A DNA stretch of 64,000 bases. Origin: Streptomyces sp. NBC_00461 (GTDB lineage Bacteria > Actinomycetota > Actinomycetes > Streptomycetales > Streptomycetaceae). The position numbers and the translations under genes were made by a program. Each line of letters opens with the position of its first letter. Within the stretch, counting starts at the first letter, position 1. Below, piece after piece: positions 1 through 10,829 of this stretch. Below the pieces are notes generated by a model. The model was not told the DNA's origin. It did no database searches and was given only the letters and a program-made list of their open reading frames with translations. The stretch lies in contig NZ_CP107902.1 of NCBI RefSeq assembly GCF_036013935.1, forward strand, positions 5,489,001-5,553,000, in the 5' to 3' direction.

Positions 1-226
1 ATCCGGCATTTGCCGTGCACCGCCTCGCTGGTGGGAACTCAGGCCACTGCCCGAGCGGCGAGTGCGTGCTACGTCACTGTAGTCGTGCGTCCAGCCCATA
101 CCCCGACGTCTGCCCCCGCCCCAAGGTCGATAACCGCCTCGTGGGCCCCCAATTGGCCTATGCGCCAGGCAATTGGCCGTTCGTAGGACACGTGTTCCGG
201 TCCGGATACCGGGCGCATCGGCTCGG

Positions 227-386
227 TCACCGATCGGGCTCGGGATCTTTCAGCCAATTGGTCAGTTCTGCGGAGAAAGCGATCGGATCCTCCGCGTGCG
301 GACTGTTCAGCGGTCCGGTTCGGGGTCCTTGAGCCAGTTGACCAACTCCGTCGAGAAGGCGACCGGATCCTCCTCGTGCGGGAAGT
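227..386 (-). repeat. Imperfect 80-bp tandem duplication of the hydrolase 3' end
   Basis: The last roughly 26 codons of the alpha/beta hydrolase gene are followed directly by a second, diverged copy of the same segment. Both copies end in the same residues WLKDPEPDR and a TGA stop, at 307-309 for the gene and 227-229 for the copy. The offset of 80 bp puts the copy in another frame, so it is not translated as part of the gene. It can be a tandem duplication or the last relic of a lost paralogue. Nothing else recognisable lies in positions 1-226. Confidence 0.75.
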
Positions 387-1275
387 GCCCCAGCCCGTCG
401 AACAGCCGCCAGCGGTACGGGGCTTCGACGTACTCGCCGGATCCGGCGGCGCTGCGCGTGCGCATCACGGGGTCGAGCGAGCCGTGGAGATGGAGGGTCG
501 GGACCCGGAGGGGGCGCTTCATACGGCGGTTGAACTGGATGCCGTCCGGGCGGGCGATGGAGCGGACCATCCAGCGGTACGGCTCGATCGAGCAGTGCGC
601 CGTCGACGGGATGGACATCGCGCGGCGGTACGTCTCCACCGCCTCGTCGTCCGGCGGGTTCGGCCCGGACCACTCCCGGATCAGCTCGGCGACGAGCGCG
701 CTGTCGTCCGCGTTCAGCTGCCGCTCGGGGATCCAGGGGCGCTGGAATCCCCAGATGTAGGAGCCCGCGCGGGTCTGCTTGACGTCCGAGAGCATCGCCG
801 AGCGCCAGCGCCGGGGATGCGGCATGGACTCCACCGCGAGCCGCCGCACCAGCTTGGGGCGCATCACGGCCGCCGTCCACGCCAGGTATCCGCCCAGGTC
901 GTGGCCGACCAGCGCGGCGTCCGGCTCGCCCAGGGAGCGGATCACGCCGGTGATGTCGAGCGCGAGGCCCGCGGGGTCGTAGCCGCGCGGGGTGCGGTCG
1001 CTGCCGCCGACGCCGCGCAGGTCCATGGCGACGGCCCGGAAGCCCGCCTCGGCCAGCGCGGTCAGCTGGTGCCGCCAGGTCCACCAGAACTGCGGGAAGC
1101 CGTGCAGCAGCAGCACCAGCGGCCCGTCGCCGACCTCGGCGATGTGGAAGCGCGCGCCGTTGGCGGCCACGTCACGATGCGTCAGCTTCGTCCCGTCGGG
1201 GAGGGCGTCCGGTCGCACGACCGAAGTGGGTTGGGTGGAAGGTGATTGCCCCGGAGGGAGGGAGGAGCCCGTCAT
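307..1275 (-). CDS. Alpha/beta hydrolase, epoxide-hydrolase-like
   Basis: A 322-residue alpha/beta-hydrolase-fold enzyme. The oxyanion motif LLHGFPQFWWTWR is typical of epoxide hydrolases and haloalkane dehalogenases. The nucleophile elbow reads GHDLGGY, so the nucleophile is Asp rather than Ser, as in epoxide hydrolases. The catalytic His lies in DGLGHFPHEE near the carboxy end. It has no signal peptide and is probably cytoplasmic. The start ATG overlaps the stop of the upstream holin-like gene (ATGA), so the two are co-transcribed. The natural substrate cannot be told from sequence. The 3' end is followed by a duplicated copy of its last codons. Confidence 0.88.
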   Translation of the reverse strand: MTGSSLPPGQSPSTQPTSVVRPDALPDGTKLTHRDVAANGARFHIAEVGDGPLVLLLHGFPQFWWTWRHQLTALAEAGFRAVAMDLRGVGGSDRTPRGYDPAGLALDITGVIRSLGEPDAALVGHDLGGYLAWTAAVMRPKLVRRLAVESMPHPRRWRSAMLSDVKQTRAGSYIWGFQRPWIPERQLNADDSALVAELIREWSGPNPPDDEAVETYRRAMSIPSTAHCSIEPYRWMVRSIARPDGIQFNRRMKRPLRVPTLHLHGSLDPVMRTRSAAGSGEYVEAPYRWRLFDGLGHFPHEEDPVAFSTELVNWLKDPEPDR

Positions 1276-1766
1276 GAGGACGAGCGTGCCACAGCCTCGA
1301 TGGCCTCGGGGGCCCGGTCCTCGATCGCCCTGGGCTCGGGCCGGGGGTGCGGCTTGGCCTTCTGCAGCACGCCCGCGCTCTCCTTCATCGACGCGGCCAC
1401 CTTCTGCGGGCCCTGGCTCTTCTTGGCCTTCTTCGCGAAGACCACGCCGATCAGCGCCAGGACGACGGCGACCAGCACGTTCGCCGCGAACGACAGCAGG
1501 AAGCAGATCGCGAGGTTCCAGTGGCTCCAGGTCCGGATGCCGTACGCCAGCGCGAAGTTCAGCATCGGCAGGGAGAACAGCAGGATGGCCGCGGCCACCG
1601 AGAACGCGCCGCCGCTCGTCGCGCCGCGCTTGACGTCCTGCTTGAGCTGCGCCTTGGCCAGCGCGATCTCGTCGTGCACGAGCGCCGACATCTCGGTCGT
1701 CGCGGAGGCGAACAACTGGCCGATGCTGCGTTCGGCGCCGACCGGGCTGCCGTCGGGTGCGCTCAT
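1272..1766 (-). CDS. Phage-holin-superfamily (Actinobacteriota holin 3) membrane protein
   Basis: A 164-residue protein with two hydrophobic hairpin segments (about residues 52-75 and 85-112). They follow an amphipathic amino-terminal part and precede a basic, Lys/Pro-rich cytoplasmic tail. This is the layout of the actinobacterial 'phage holin family' proteins (Phage_holin_3_6), which are housekeeping membrane proteins of unknown role and not phage genes. A good ribosome site (AGAGGGAGA) stands 7 bases before the ATG. It is the first gene of a two-gene operon with the epoxide-hydrolase-like gene, and its stop overlaps that gene's start. Confidence 0.82.
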   Translation of the reverse strand: MSAPDGSPVGAERSIGQLFASATTEMSALVHDEIALAKAQLKQDVKRGATSGGAFSVAAAILLFSLPMLNFALAYGIRTWSHWNLAICFLLSFAANVLVAVVLALIGVVFAKKAKKSQGPQKVAASMKESAGVLQKAKPHPRPEPRAIEDRAPEAIEAVARSSS

Positions 1767-1826
1767 CGCGGTCTCCCTCTTCTGCCTTGCGGCTTTCGGA
1801 CGGTCCTTTTGTACCGTCCCGTCAGA

Positions 1827-3263
1827 TCATGCCGGACGGCCGTTGTCCTCGCCTGCCCCGCCCGGTACTTCGGCAAGCGCGCGTCGCTCGGCGGCCTTCT
1901 CTTCGGCGATCCGGCGGTGCTCGGCGGCCTTGCTCTCGTGGATGGCCGCCATCCGCAGGTGGTACGCCGGGTCGTCCTGCTCGTAGATGTCCGGGATGCC
2001 GTCCAGGTCCTCGTCGCGCTCCTCGGCCTCGCACAGGCGGCGGTACTTGGCGTTGCGTACCTTCAGCAGCACCGTGGCCAGCGTCGCCGCGAGCAGGGAG
2101 CCCGTCAGTACGGCGGCCTTGGCCTCGTCCGTCAGTACGGCGTCCCCGGCGAAGGCGAGCTCGCCGATCAGCAGCGACACGGTGAAGCCGATGCCGGCCA
2201 GGGCCGCCACCGCGAACACGTCCGCCCACGCGAGGTCCTCGCTCAGCGACGCCCGGGTGAAACGGGCTGTCAGCCAGGTGCCGCCGAAGATCCCGATCGT
2301 CTTGCCGACGACGAGCCCGAGGACGACGCCCAGCGTCTCCGGCTTGGTGAACACGTCCCCGAGCGCGCCGCCGGACACCACGACACCGGCGCTGAACAGC
2401 GCGAACAGCGGTACGGCGAGGCCTGCCGACAAGGGCCGCACGAGATGCTCGACATGCTCGCCGGGGGAGTGCCGCTCGCCCTCCTGGCGGTGGCAGCGCA
2501 GCATCAGGCCCATGGCCACGCCCGCGATGGTGGCGTGGATGCCGCTGTTGTACATCAGCGCCCAGATCACGAGCGCGAGCGGGACGTACACGTACCACCC
2601 GCGGACGCCCTTGCGCAGCAGCAGCCAGAAGACCACCAGGCCCACGACGGCGCCGCCCAGCGCGGCGAAGTCGATGGAGCCGGTGAAGAAGACCGCGATG
2701 ATCAGGATCGCGAAGAGGTCGTCGACGACGGCGAGGGTGAGCAGGAAGGCACGCAGGGCGCTGGGCAGGGACGTACCGATGACCGCGAGGACCGCCAGGG
2801 CGAACGCGATGTCGGTGGCGGTGGGCACCGCCCAGCCCTGGAGCGAGCCACCGCCGGTGATGTTGGTGAGGGTGTAGACGAGCGCCGGTACGGCCATGCC
2901 GCACAGGGCGGCGACCACCGGCAGCGCGGCCGCCCTGGGCTCCCGCAGGTCACCGGCGACCAGTTCGCGCTTGAGCTCGATGCCGGCGACGAAGAAGAAG
3001 ACCGCGAGGAGTCCGTCGGCGGCCCAGTGCGCGACCGACAGGTGCAGGCCGAGGGCCCGGGGTCCGAAGTGGAAGTGACTGACGCTCTCGTAGCTGTCGT
3101 GCAGCGCGGGGATGTTCGCCCAGATCAGCGCCGCGATCGCGGCGAGGAGGAGCAGCACACCGCCGACGGTCTCGGTGCGCAGAGCGTCCGCGACGAAGGT
3201 CCGCTCGGGCAGGGAAAGGCGTCCGAGAACCTTGCGGGGGGCGGTCGCGCGGGGCGCTCTCAC
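1827..3263 (-). CDS. nhaA: Na+/H+ antiporter NhaA
   Basis: A 478-residue NhaA-family electrogenic sodium/proton antiporter of the cytoplasmic membrane. It takes up protons and expels Na+, giving salt and alkaline pH tolerance. Diagnostic stretches are the FFFVAGIELKRE motif, TDIAFALAVL with the functional Asp, and LAVVDDLFAILIIAVFF, which carries the two adjacent ion-binding Asp residues. About 11-12 membrane segments are followed by a charged tail of about 70 residues (KAAEHRRIAEEKAAERR) beyond the usual E. coli length, which actinobacterial NhaAs often have. The start is GTG at 3263 with GGAGG upstream. It is downstream of acs on the same strand but separated by a terminator, so it probably has its own promoter. 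Confidence 0.95.
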   Translation of the reverse strand: MRAPRATAPRKVLGRLSLPERTFVADALRTETVGGVLLLLAAIAALIWANIPALHDSYESVSHFHFGPRALGLHLSVAHWAADGLLAVFFFVAGIELKRELVAGDLREPRAAALPVVAALCGMAVPALVYTLTNITGGGSLQGWAVPTATDIAFALAVLAVIGTSLPSALRAFLLTLAVVDDLFAILIIAVFFTGSIDFAALGGAVVGLVVFWLLLRKGVRGWYVYVPLALVIWALMYNSGIHATIAGVAMGLMLRCHRQEGERHSPGEHVEHLVRPLSAGLAVPLFALFSAGVVVSGGALGDVFTKPETLGVVLGLVVGKTIGIFGGTWLTARFTRASLSEDLAWADVFAVAALAGIGFTVSLLIGELAFAGDAVLTDEAKAAVLTGSLLAATLATVLLKVRNAKYRRLCEAEERDEDLDGIPDIYEQDDPAYHLRMAAIHESKAAEHRRIAEEKAAERRALAEVPGGAGEDNGRPA

Positions 3264-3345
3264 GGGGAGACCTCCAGTCGGTGGGCAGGGCTGTACTGCT
3301 TGCCGACCAGACTTCCCGGCACACCTTGAGGGTCACGTTGTTTTG

Positions 3346-3360
3346 TTTAGTTTACCTAAA
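3346..3360. promoter_or_regulatory. AT-rich inverted repeat upstream of nhaA
   Basis: TTTAG-TTTAC-CTAAA is a perfect inverted repeat in a very AT-rich island about 85 bases before the nhaA start. Such a run is rare in this G+C-rich sequence. It may be the nhaA promoter/operator or the U-tract of the adjacent acs terminator. No regulator can be named. Confidence 0.35.
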
Positions 3361-3396
3361 AGGGGCGCCCTGCGCTCTTCGCGCCGGACGCCCCTT
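3358..3396 (-). terminator. Rho-independent terminator of acs
   Basis: Read on the minus strand, AAGGGGCG and CGCCCCTT form the outer stem with a small inner GC hairpin. A T-containing tract (TTTTAGG) follows. It lies 25 bases after the acs stop and separates acs from nhaA. Confidence 0.7.
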
Positions 3397-3421
3397 CGGG
3401 GACGGGGGACTCCGCGGGGTC

Positions 3422-5380
<1,959 letters not shown>

Positions 5381-5620
5381 GACATCTCCCTTTCTCAGGG
5401 TGTCCGTTGTGTCCCAGGCCACAGCTCATCAGACCCGGGGGGCCGGTGACAAGGGCCGACGGTAAATTGGTTTAGACCTGTCGGCGGGGGTGGTGCGGCG
5501 CCCGGCGTCATCCGTACCCACGGACACCGACGGGGCGGAGTTCAGCACTTGTAACGCCTCTCACATCCCAGTGCACCGACGCCGCGTGGACCTTGTCACG
5601 ACTTTAGTGGCGCAGGCGTG

Positions 5621-5641
5621 CCGGGGGGCGGTCCGCCCCCC
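5621..5641. terminator. Short G/C hairpin beside the SulP-carbonic anhydrase terminator
   Basis: Nine-base G/C arms meet almost without a loop. With the larger stem-loop at 5650-5692 it makes a double hairpin between acs and the SulP gene. There is no U-tract. It could also protect a transcript end. Confidence 0.4.
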
Positions 5642-5649
5642 TGAACGCA

Positions 5650-5692
5650 CCCCGGGTGTGCGGCCCGCGTCGATCCGGCCGCACACCCGGGG
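5650..5692 (-). terminator. Strong stem-loop behind the SulP-carbonic anhydrase gene
   Basis: A perfect 16-bp stem (CCCCGGGTGTGCGGCC and its complement) with an 11-base loop lies 14 bases past the stop of the SulP-carbonic anhydrase gene. There is no T-run, but such GC-only stems commonly end transcripts in Streptomyces. Confidence 0.75.
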
Positions 5693-5706
5693 CGGACCGG
5701 CACCGG

Positions 5707-8139
5707 TCAGGCGGACAGGCCGGCCGCCTCCACGTGGTCGAACACCTCGTCACCATCCGTCCCCGTCAGCAGATACGCCTGAGCCTCGCCCACGTGGAAA
5801 TACATGCCGTGCAGCTCCAGCGCACCCTCCCGCAGGGCCCGGGACACCGACTCGTGGGTGTGCAGGTGCTCCAACTGCTGGACCACATTGGTCAGACAGA
5901 GCTGCTCGACCGCGTCGGCCGGCGCCCGGCCCGCGAGCCGTGCCCACGGCCGGCCGTCGTCGGCCATGCGCTCCAGGCTGGGCAGCCCGTGCCGCAGCCA
6001 CCGCTTGAGCGGCGTCGGGGGGCCGACCGGTTCGGCGGTGAGCAGCGCCTGCATGGCCCCGCACCCGGAGTGCCCGCACACGGTGATGGACCGCACCTTC
6101 AGCACATCCACGGCGTACTCGATCGCCGCCGCCACCGAGTCGTCGCCGCTCTCCTCGCCCGGCAGGGGAACGAGGTTGCCCACGTTGCGCACCACGAACA
6201 GGTCGCCGGGACCACTGGAGGTGATCATCGACGTGACGAGCCGTGAGTCGGCGCAGGTGAGGAAGAGCTGGGACGGCCGCTGCCCCTCCCTGGCCAGACG
6301 CGCCAGCTCACCCCGCACGAGCGGTGCGGTGTTGCGCTGGAACGCACTGATACCGCGCGCGAGTTGATGCCCGCTCCGGCTGTCCCGAGCGCTCCGACCG
6401 ATCTGTCCGCTGGGGTTGCTCGGCCCACTCGGCTCGCTCGAACCACTCGGCTCGCTCGGCGCGCCGGTGTGGTCCGCGGGCGCCGCGGACCGCGACGGTT
6501 CGCACTGGTGGTTGCGCCAGGGCGTCCAGGGACGGCAGAGGCAGCCGACGGAGGACTCGCCGTGCCCCTCGGCGAGCGGCATGGGCTCGCTGCTGCGGGT
6601 ACCGGGTCTGCGGCCGGTCAGCTCGACGGAGCCGCCCTGTGCCGTGTGCGTGTTCTGCCAGTCCTGCAGTGACTCGTACGCCGCGTGATCCATGAAGGAC
6701 CCGTCCAACTCCACCACGGCGTGGGCGTCGTGGGGTACGAGATGCAGGGCCCGGCTGAGCCGCGGCACCGCGAGGAACGTCAACTGGCCCCGGACACGTA
6801 CATGATGGACTCCTTCCCTCTCTTCGTGCGTGATGCGGGTGCGGGCCAGGCGCTGCATGGCGACGGCGACGGCCACGGCGATCCCGAGGGTCACGCCCTC
6901 CAGGACGCCTAGGACCACCACGCCGAGTGTGGTGACGGTGTACACCAGCACTTCCCGGTGGCGGGTCACCGTGCGGATGTGGTGCAGGGACACCATCTGG
7001 ATGCCGACGGCCATCACCAGGGCGGCGAGTGAGGCGAGCGGGATGAACTCCAGGATCGGAACCATCAGCAGCGCGGCGACTACTACCAGAACGCCGTGCA
7101 GCATCGTGGAGTTCCGGCTCACGGCACCCGCGTTCACATTCGCCGAACTTCTCACGGCCACTCCGGCGACCGGCAGTCCGCCGAGCGCCCCGGAGACGAT
7201 GTTGGCGGCGCCCTGCCCCAGCAGTTCGCGGTCCAGGTCGGCGCGGCCGACGCGGGCGGTCAGGCCGGGGCGCGCGGCGGCCAGCTTGTCCACGGCGACC
7301 GCACCGAGCAGCGACTGCACGCTGCACACCAGCGTGGTGGTGAGCACGGCCGCGATCAGGCCGAGCACCGGGCCCTCGGGAAGTCCGGCCAGGGCATGGC
7401 TGCTCCAGGACGGCAGGTCGACCTTGGCCATGCTCAGCCCGGCGAGCGAGGCGGCCGCGGTGGAGCCGGCCACCGCGACCAGTGCGGCCGGGATCCTGCG
7501 CAGCAGGCGCCCCACCCGACCGGGGATCCGCGGCCAGAGCAGCAGCAGGGTCAGGGTCAGCACGCTGACGGTCACCGCGGCGGGATGCAGGTTCGCCAAC
7601 TGGGCCGGCAGCGCCCGGAGGTTGTCGAGGACGGAGCTCTGCGGGGTGCCGCCGAGGACGATGTGCAGCTGGGCCACGGCGATGGTGACGCCGATGCCGG
7701 CGAGCACGCCGTGCACGATGGCGGGGCTGACGGCGAGCGCGGTCCGGGCCACGCGCAGGCAGCCGAGGCCCAGTTGGGCGAGGCCGGCGAGGACCGTGAT
7801 GGCACAGGTCGTACGCCAGCCGTAGTGGTGGATGAGGTCGGCGGTGACGACCGTGAGGCCCGCGGCGGGGCCGCTGACCTGGAGTGGACAGCCGCCGATC
7901 CGCCCGGCGACCAGTCCGCCGACCGCGGCGGCGACCAGGCCGGCCTGGAGCGGGGCGCCGGTGGCGAGGGCGATGCCCAGGGACAGGGGGAGGGCGATCA
8001 GGAAGACCGCGATCGAGGCCGACACATCGGCTCCGGCGACGCGGAAGCGGCGGTGCGGGGCCGGGGGTGGACTGTGGGGCTGGTGGACGCTCTCGGTCCG
8101 AGTCGAGTTGGTGGTGCGAGTGGGGGCACAAGCTGACAT
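5707..8139 (-). CDS. SulP-family anion transporter fused to beta-carbonic anhydrase
   Basis: An 810-residue membrane protein. Residues about 35-420 form the SulP transporter core (ADVSASIAVFLIALPLSLGIALATG opens it). About 430-505 is a STAS domain. A low-complexity Ser/Pro/Glu linker (SEPSGPSNPS) follows, and about 585-800 is a beta-class carbonic anhydrase. Its zinc ligands are present: Cys and the Asp-Arg pair in TCADSR (about 626), and His and Cys in CGHSGCGAM (about 686). SulP-carbonic anhydrase fusions are thought to take up bicarbonate and interconvert it with CO2; sulfate transport is the alternative. The start ATG has GGAGGAGACGGG upstream. It is divergent from the lipoprotein gene at 8474, sharing a 334-bp control region. 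Confidence 0.9.
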   Translation of the reverse strand: MSACAPTRTTNSTRTESVHQPHSPPPAPHRRFRVAGADVSASIAVFLIALPLSLGIALATGAPLQAGLVAAAVGGLVAGRIGGCPLQVSGPAAGLTVVTADLIHHYGWRTTCAITVLAGLAQLGLGCLRVARTALAVSPAIVHGVLAGIGVTIAVAQLHIVLGGTPQSSVLDNLRALPAQLANLHPAAVTVSVLTLTLLLLWPRIPGRVGRLLRRIPAALVAVAGSTAAASLAGLSMAKVDLPSWSSHALAGLPEGPVLGLIAAVLTTTLVCSVQSLLGAVAVDKLAAARPGLTARVGRADLDRELLGQGAANIVSGALGGLPVAGVAVRSSANVNAGAVSRNSTMLHGVLVVVAALLMVPILEFIPLASLAALVMAVGIQMVSLHHIRTVTRHREVLVYTVTTLGVVVLGVLEGVTLGIAVAVAVAMQRLARTRITHEEREGVHHVRVRGQLTFLAVPRLSRALHLVPHDAHAVVELDGSFMDHAAYESLQDWQNTHTAQGGSVELTGRRPGTRSSEPMPLAEGHGESSVGCLCRPWTPWRNHQCEPSRSAAPADHTGAPSEPSGSSEPSGPSNPSGQIGRSARDSRSGHQLARGISAFQRNTAPLVRGELARLAREGQRPSQLFLTCADSRLVTSMITSSGPGDLFVVRNVGNLVPLPGEESGDDSVAAAIEYAVDVLKVRSITVCGHSGCGAMQALLTAEPVGPPTPLKRWLRHGLPSLERMADDGRPWARLAGRAPADAVEQLCLTNVVQQLEHLHTHESVSRALREGALELHGMYFHVGEAQAYLLTGTDGDEVFDHVEAAGLSA

Positions 8140-8313
8140 GTTCCCGTCTCCTCCGGGGCAGCGCGGTCGCGGATCAGGTCGTCCCGTCGATGGACGGGGG
8201 CGGGTCGCGGCCGTGGGTCACGGCGTGCAGCGGCGGGATAAATCAACGCTCGGTAAACGAATCGTAATTCAGAGTAAAGGCCAGGCATAGACTTTCCTGG
8301 CAAATGGGGCAAC

Positions 8314-8331
8314 CACTCACTCCAATGAGTG
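8314..8331. promoter_or_regulatory. Inverted repeat in the divergent control region
   Basis: CACTCA-CTCCAA-TGAGTG is a perfect 6-bp inverted repeat. It lies in the AT-richer centre of the 8140-8473 spacer between the SulP fusion gene and the lipoprotein gene. Its position suits an operator acting on either side. The regulator is unknown. Confidence 0.35.
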
Positions 8332-8473
8332 AAGCGGTCATTTCATCGGCTTGTCGTACTAATTCCTTCTCGGCCCCGTGCGACCTTGGCGGCGCTGTCG
8401 GGCCTGCCCGGCACACCACCAGAAAACGTCCTCATCGGCGTTGACCTGAGAGAAGGAAGAAGGTGAGCGGAAC

Positions 8474-9745
8474 ATGGCCGCCACCCACAGGATCGCCGCG
8501 GGCGCAGTGATCGCCGTGGCCTGTGCCGCATCGGTCGCCGGCTGCGCGATCGGATCCAACGGTCCCAAGGCAGGTTCTCCCGGTCCGCCGAAGGCCCGGC
8601 CGGTCCAGGCGCCGGGAAGCGCGGTCCGGTTGATCGGCGACGGCTCCACCGCGTACACCGGAGCGCAGCCGCACCTGCCGAGACCCGAGCGTCTGCGACC
8701 GGGCCAGAAGCCACCGCAGTTCGTCGTCTTCTCCTGGGACGGCGCGGGCGAGGACAGCCAGAAGCTGTTCTCCCACTTCCGCAAGCTCTCCAAGGCCAAC
8801 CACGCGACGATGACGTACTTCCTCAGCGGCGTGTACATGCTGCCGCAGGAGAAGCGCGACCTCTACAAGCCCCCGCAGCACTCGCCGGGCCGCTCCGACA
8901 TCGGCTTCAACGACGAGAAGGGCATCGCCGACACCGTCAAGCAGCTACGCCTGGCATGGCTGGAGGGCAACGAGGTCGGCACCCACTTCAACGGCCATTT
9001 CTGCGGCAAGGACGGCGGAGTCGGCGAGTGGTCGGTCGACGAGTGGAAGAGCGAGATCAATCAGGCCAAGCAGTTCGTGAAGAGCTGGAAGACCAACGCC
9101 GACATGAAGAAGGCGGCTCCACTGCCCTTCGACTACGACAAGGAGCTCATCGGAGCGCGGACACCCTGCCTCGAAGGCCAGAAGAACTTCATGCGGGCCG
9201 CGAGCCAGATGGGCTTCCGCTACGACACCAGCGGGGTCAACGAACAGCTCTGGCCGAAGAAGAAGGAAGGCCTCTGGGACCTGTCCATGCAGCTCGTGCC
9301 CTTCCCCGGGCACTCCTACGAGCAGCTCACCATGGACTACAACTTCATGGTCAACCAGTCCGGCACCCAGACCCAGGGCGACCCCGACAAGTACGACTAC
9401 TGGGGCGACCAGATGCGCGACGGCCTGCTCAAGGGCTTCCGCCGGGCCTACGAGGGCAACCGCGCGCCGCTGATCATCGGCAACCACTTCGAGTCCTGGA
9501 ACGGCGGCACCTACATGCGGGCCATCGATGAGGTCGTCGAGAACGTCTGCAACAAGCCCGAGGTGCGTTGCGTGTCGTTCCACCAGCTCGCCGACTGGCT
9601 GGACGCCCAGGACCCGCAGACCCTGGCGAAGCTGCGCGCCCTGAACGTCGGCGAGGCCCCGAAGCAGGGCTGGGCGTCCTTGCTGTCCGGCCGCCCCGCC
9701 CCGGCCCCGAAGGGTGCGCCCGGGGCGCCGGCGGTCAAGCAGTGA
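8474..9745 (+). CDS. Secreted lipoprotein with polysaccharide-deacetylase-like fold
   Basis: A 423-residue exported lipoprotein. A short signal peptide ends in a lipobox with the lipid-carrying Cys at residue 24 (ASVAGC). The mature part opens with a Pro/Gly-rich linker, then FVVFSWDGAGED. The Asp there, with the later GTHFNGH and GARTPCL stretches, matches the divergent NodB/polysaccharide-deacetylase fold: metal-site Asp and His motifs and the RxP-type motif. It probably acts at the outer face of the membrane or in the cell wall; substrate and activity are not proven. A ribosome site (GAAGGAAGAAGG) precedes the ATG. Its stop lies 3 bases from the stop of the convergent ATPase gene, so no separate terminator fits between them. 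Confidence 0.8.
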   Translation: MAATHRIAAGAVIAVACAASVAGCAIGSNGPKAGSPGPPKARPVQAPGSAVRLIGDGSTAYTGAQPHLPRPERLRPGQKPPQFVVFSWDGAGEDSQKLFSHFRKLSKANHATMTYFLSGVYMLPQEKRDLYKPPQHSPGRSDIGFNDEKGIADTVKQLRLAWLEGNEVGTHFNGHFCGKDGGVGEWSVDEWKSEINQAKQFVKSWKTNADMKKAAPLPFDYDKELIGARTPCLEGQKNFMRAASQMGFRYDTSGVNEQLWPKKKEGLWDLSMQLVPFPGHSYEQLTMDYNFMVNQSGTQTQGDPDKYDYWGDQMRDGLLKGFRRAYEGNRAPLIIGNHFESWNGGTYMRAIDEVVENVCNKPEVRCVSFHQLADWLDAQDPQTLAKLRALNVGEAPKQGWASLLSGRPAPAPKGAPGAPAVKQ

Positions 9746-9748
9746 CGG

Positions 9749-10729
9749 TCACAGGGAGGCGGTGACGCTCTCACCGAGCACGAACCCGGGGTCGACCTGC
9801 GCCGCCAGGTCGGCCCCGGTGCGCGCGTTGCCCCACGAGTCCGCGTTCTTCAGGTGGAAGTGCACCATCTGGCGCATGTAGCGCTCCCGGTCGCGCAGCT
9901 CGTACGTCGCGTCCACGGCGACCTCAAGGGTGCGCAGGGCACGGCGGTTGGCGTCCTCCAGGAGCTCGAACCGGGGCGGGCGGCCCTTCTCCATGGCGCG
10001 CACCCAGTCCGAGTGCCCGACGGTCACCAGCAGGTCGTCCCCGACCTCGGCGCGGAGGAAGTCGAGGTCGTCCTGGCCCTGCACCTTGTTCCCGACGACC
10101 TTGAGCACGACGCCGAAGTCACGGGCGTACTCCTTGTACTGGCGATAGACGGAGACCCCCTTCCGCGTCGGCTCGGCGACGAGGAAGGTGATGTCGAAGC
10201 GGGTGAACATGCCGGAGGCGAAGGAGTCGGAGCCCGCCGTCATGTCCACCACGACGTACTCCCCGCGCCCGTCCACCAGGTGGTTCAGGCACAGCTCCAC
10301 CGCTCCCGTCTTGGAGTGGTAGCAGGCGACCCCCAGGTCGGCGTCGGTGAAGGGGCCGGTGACCATCAAACGGACGGCGTCGCCGTCGAGTTCCACCGGC
10401 CGGGCGCAGGCCTCGTAGACCGGGTTGTCCTCGCACACCCGCAGCAGCCGCGAGCCCTCGCCGGGCGGGGTCGTCTTGATCATCGTCTCGGCGGAGGCGA
10501 TGCGCGGATTCGAGCCGCGCAGGTGGTTCTTGATCAGTGGCAGCCGGTCGCCCATCGCGGGCAGTGCGGCGGCCTCCGCCTCGTCCAGGCCGAGCGCGGC
10601 CCCCAGATGCTGGTTGATGTCCGCGTCGACCGCGATGACCGGCGCACCGGTGGCCGCGAGATGGCGGATGAACAGGGAGGACACGGTCGTCTTGCCGCTG
10701 CCGCCCTTCCCGACGAAAGCAATTTTCAT
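9749..10729 (-). CDS. CooC-like P-loop ATPase (MinD/ArsA superfamily)
   Basis: A 326-residue cytoplasmic ATPase. The start at MKIAFVGKGGSGKTT puts the deviant Walker A motif (KGGSGKT) at the very amino terminus, as in CooC, the ATPase that helps nickel insertion into carbon monoxide dehydrogenase, and in MinD. The Walker A' part reads VIAVDADINQH, and VVVDMTAG is the Walker B-like Asp. An open frame extends upstream to 10915, but it runs through the promoter and start of the divergent gene and is not credible. No nickel enzyme lies nearby, so the client is unknown. The divergent neighbour at 10830 is a degenerate Fic protein. Confidence 0.85.
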   Translation of the reverse strand: MKIAFVGKGGSGKTTVSSLFIRHLAATGAPVIAVDADINQHLGAALGLDEAEAAALPAMGDRLPLIKNHLRGSNPRIASAETMIKTTPPGEGSRLLRVCEDNPVYEACARPVELDGDAVRLMVTGPFTDADLGVACYHSKTGAVELCLNHLVDGRGEYVVVDMTAGSDSFASGMFTRFDITFLVAEPTRKGVSVYRQYKEYARDFGVVLKVVGNKVQGQDDLDFLRAEVGDDLLVTVGHSDWVRAMEKGRPPRFELLEDANRRALRTLEVAVDATYELRDRERYMRQMVHFHLKNADSWGNARTGADLAAQVDPGFVLGESVTASL

Positions 10730-10829
10730 GTTCACCAAGGGTAGTGAGTTGATAGCTGTATGTGGCATCGGGAGTGAAGAAGACCACTCAAACGTGGGGC
10801 ACGCGCCCGAGGTGGCTAGGGTCGTACTC

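Noticed and set aside
1272..1766. Holin-family gene as sign of a prophage
   Set aside because: No lysin, capsid or integrase genes nearby; this actinobacterial holin family is chromosomal and conserved.
3346..3360. Iron box (IdeR/DmdR type) before nhaA
   Set aside because: Only the outer TTAG...CTAA bases fit; the 19-bp iron-box consensus is not met.
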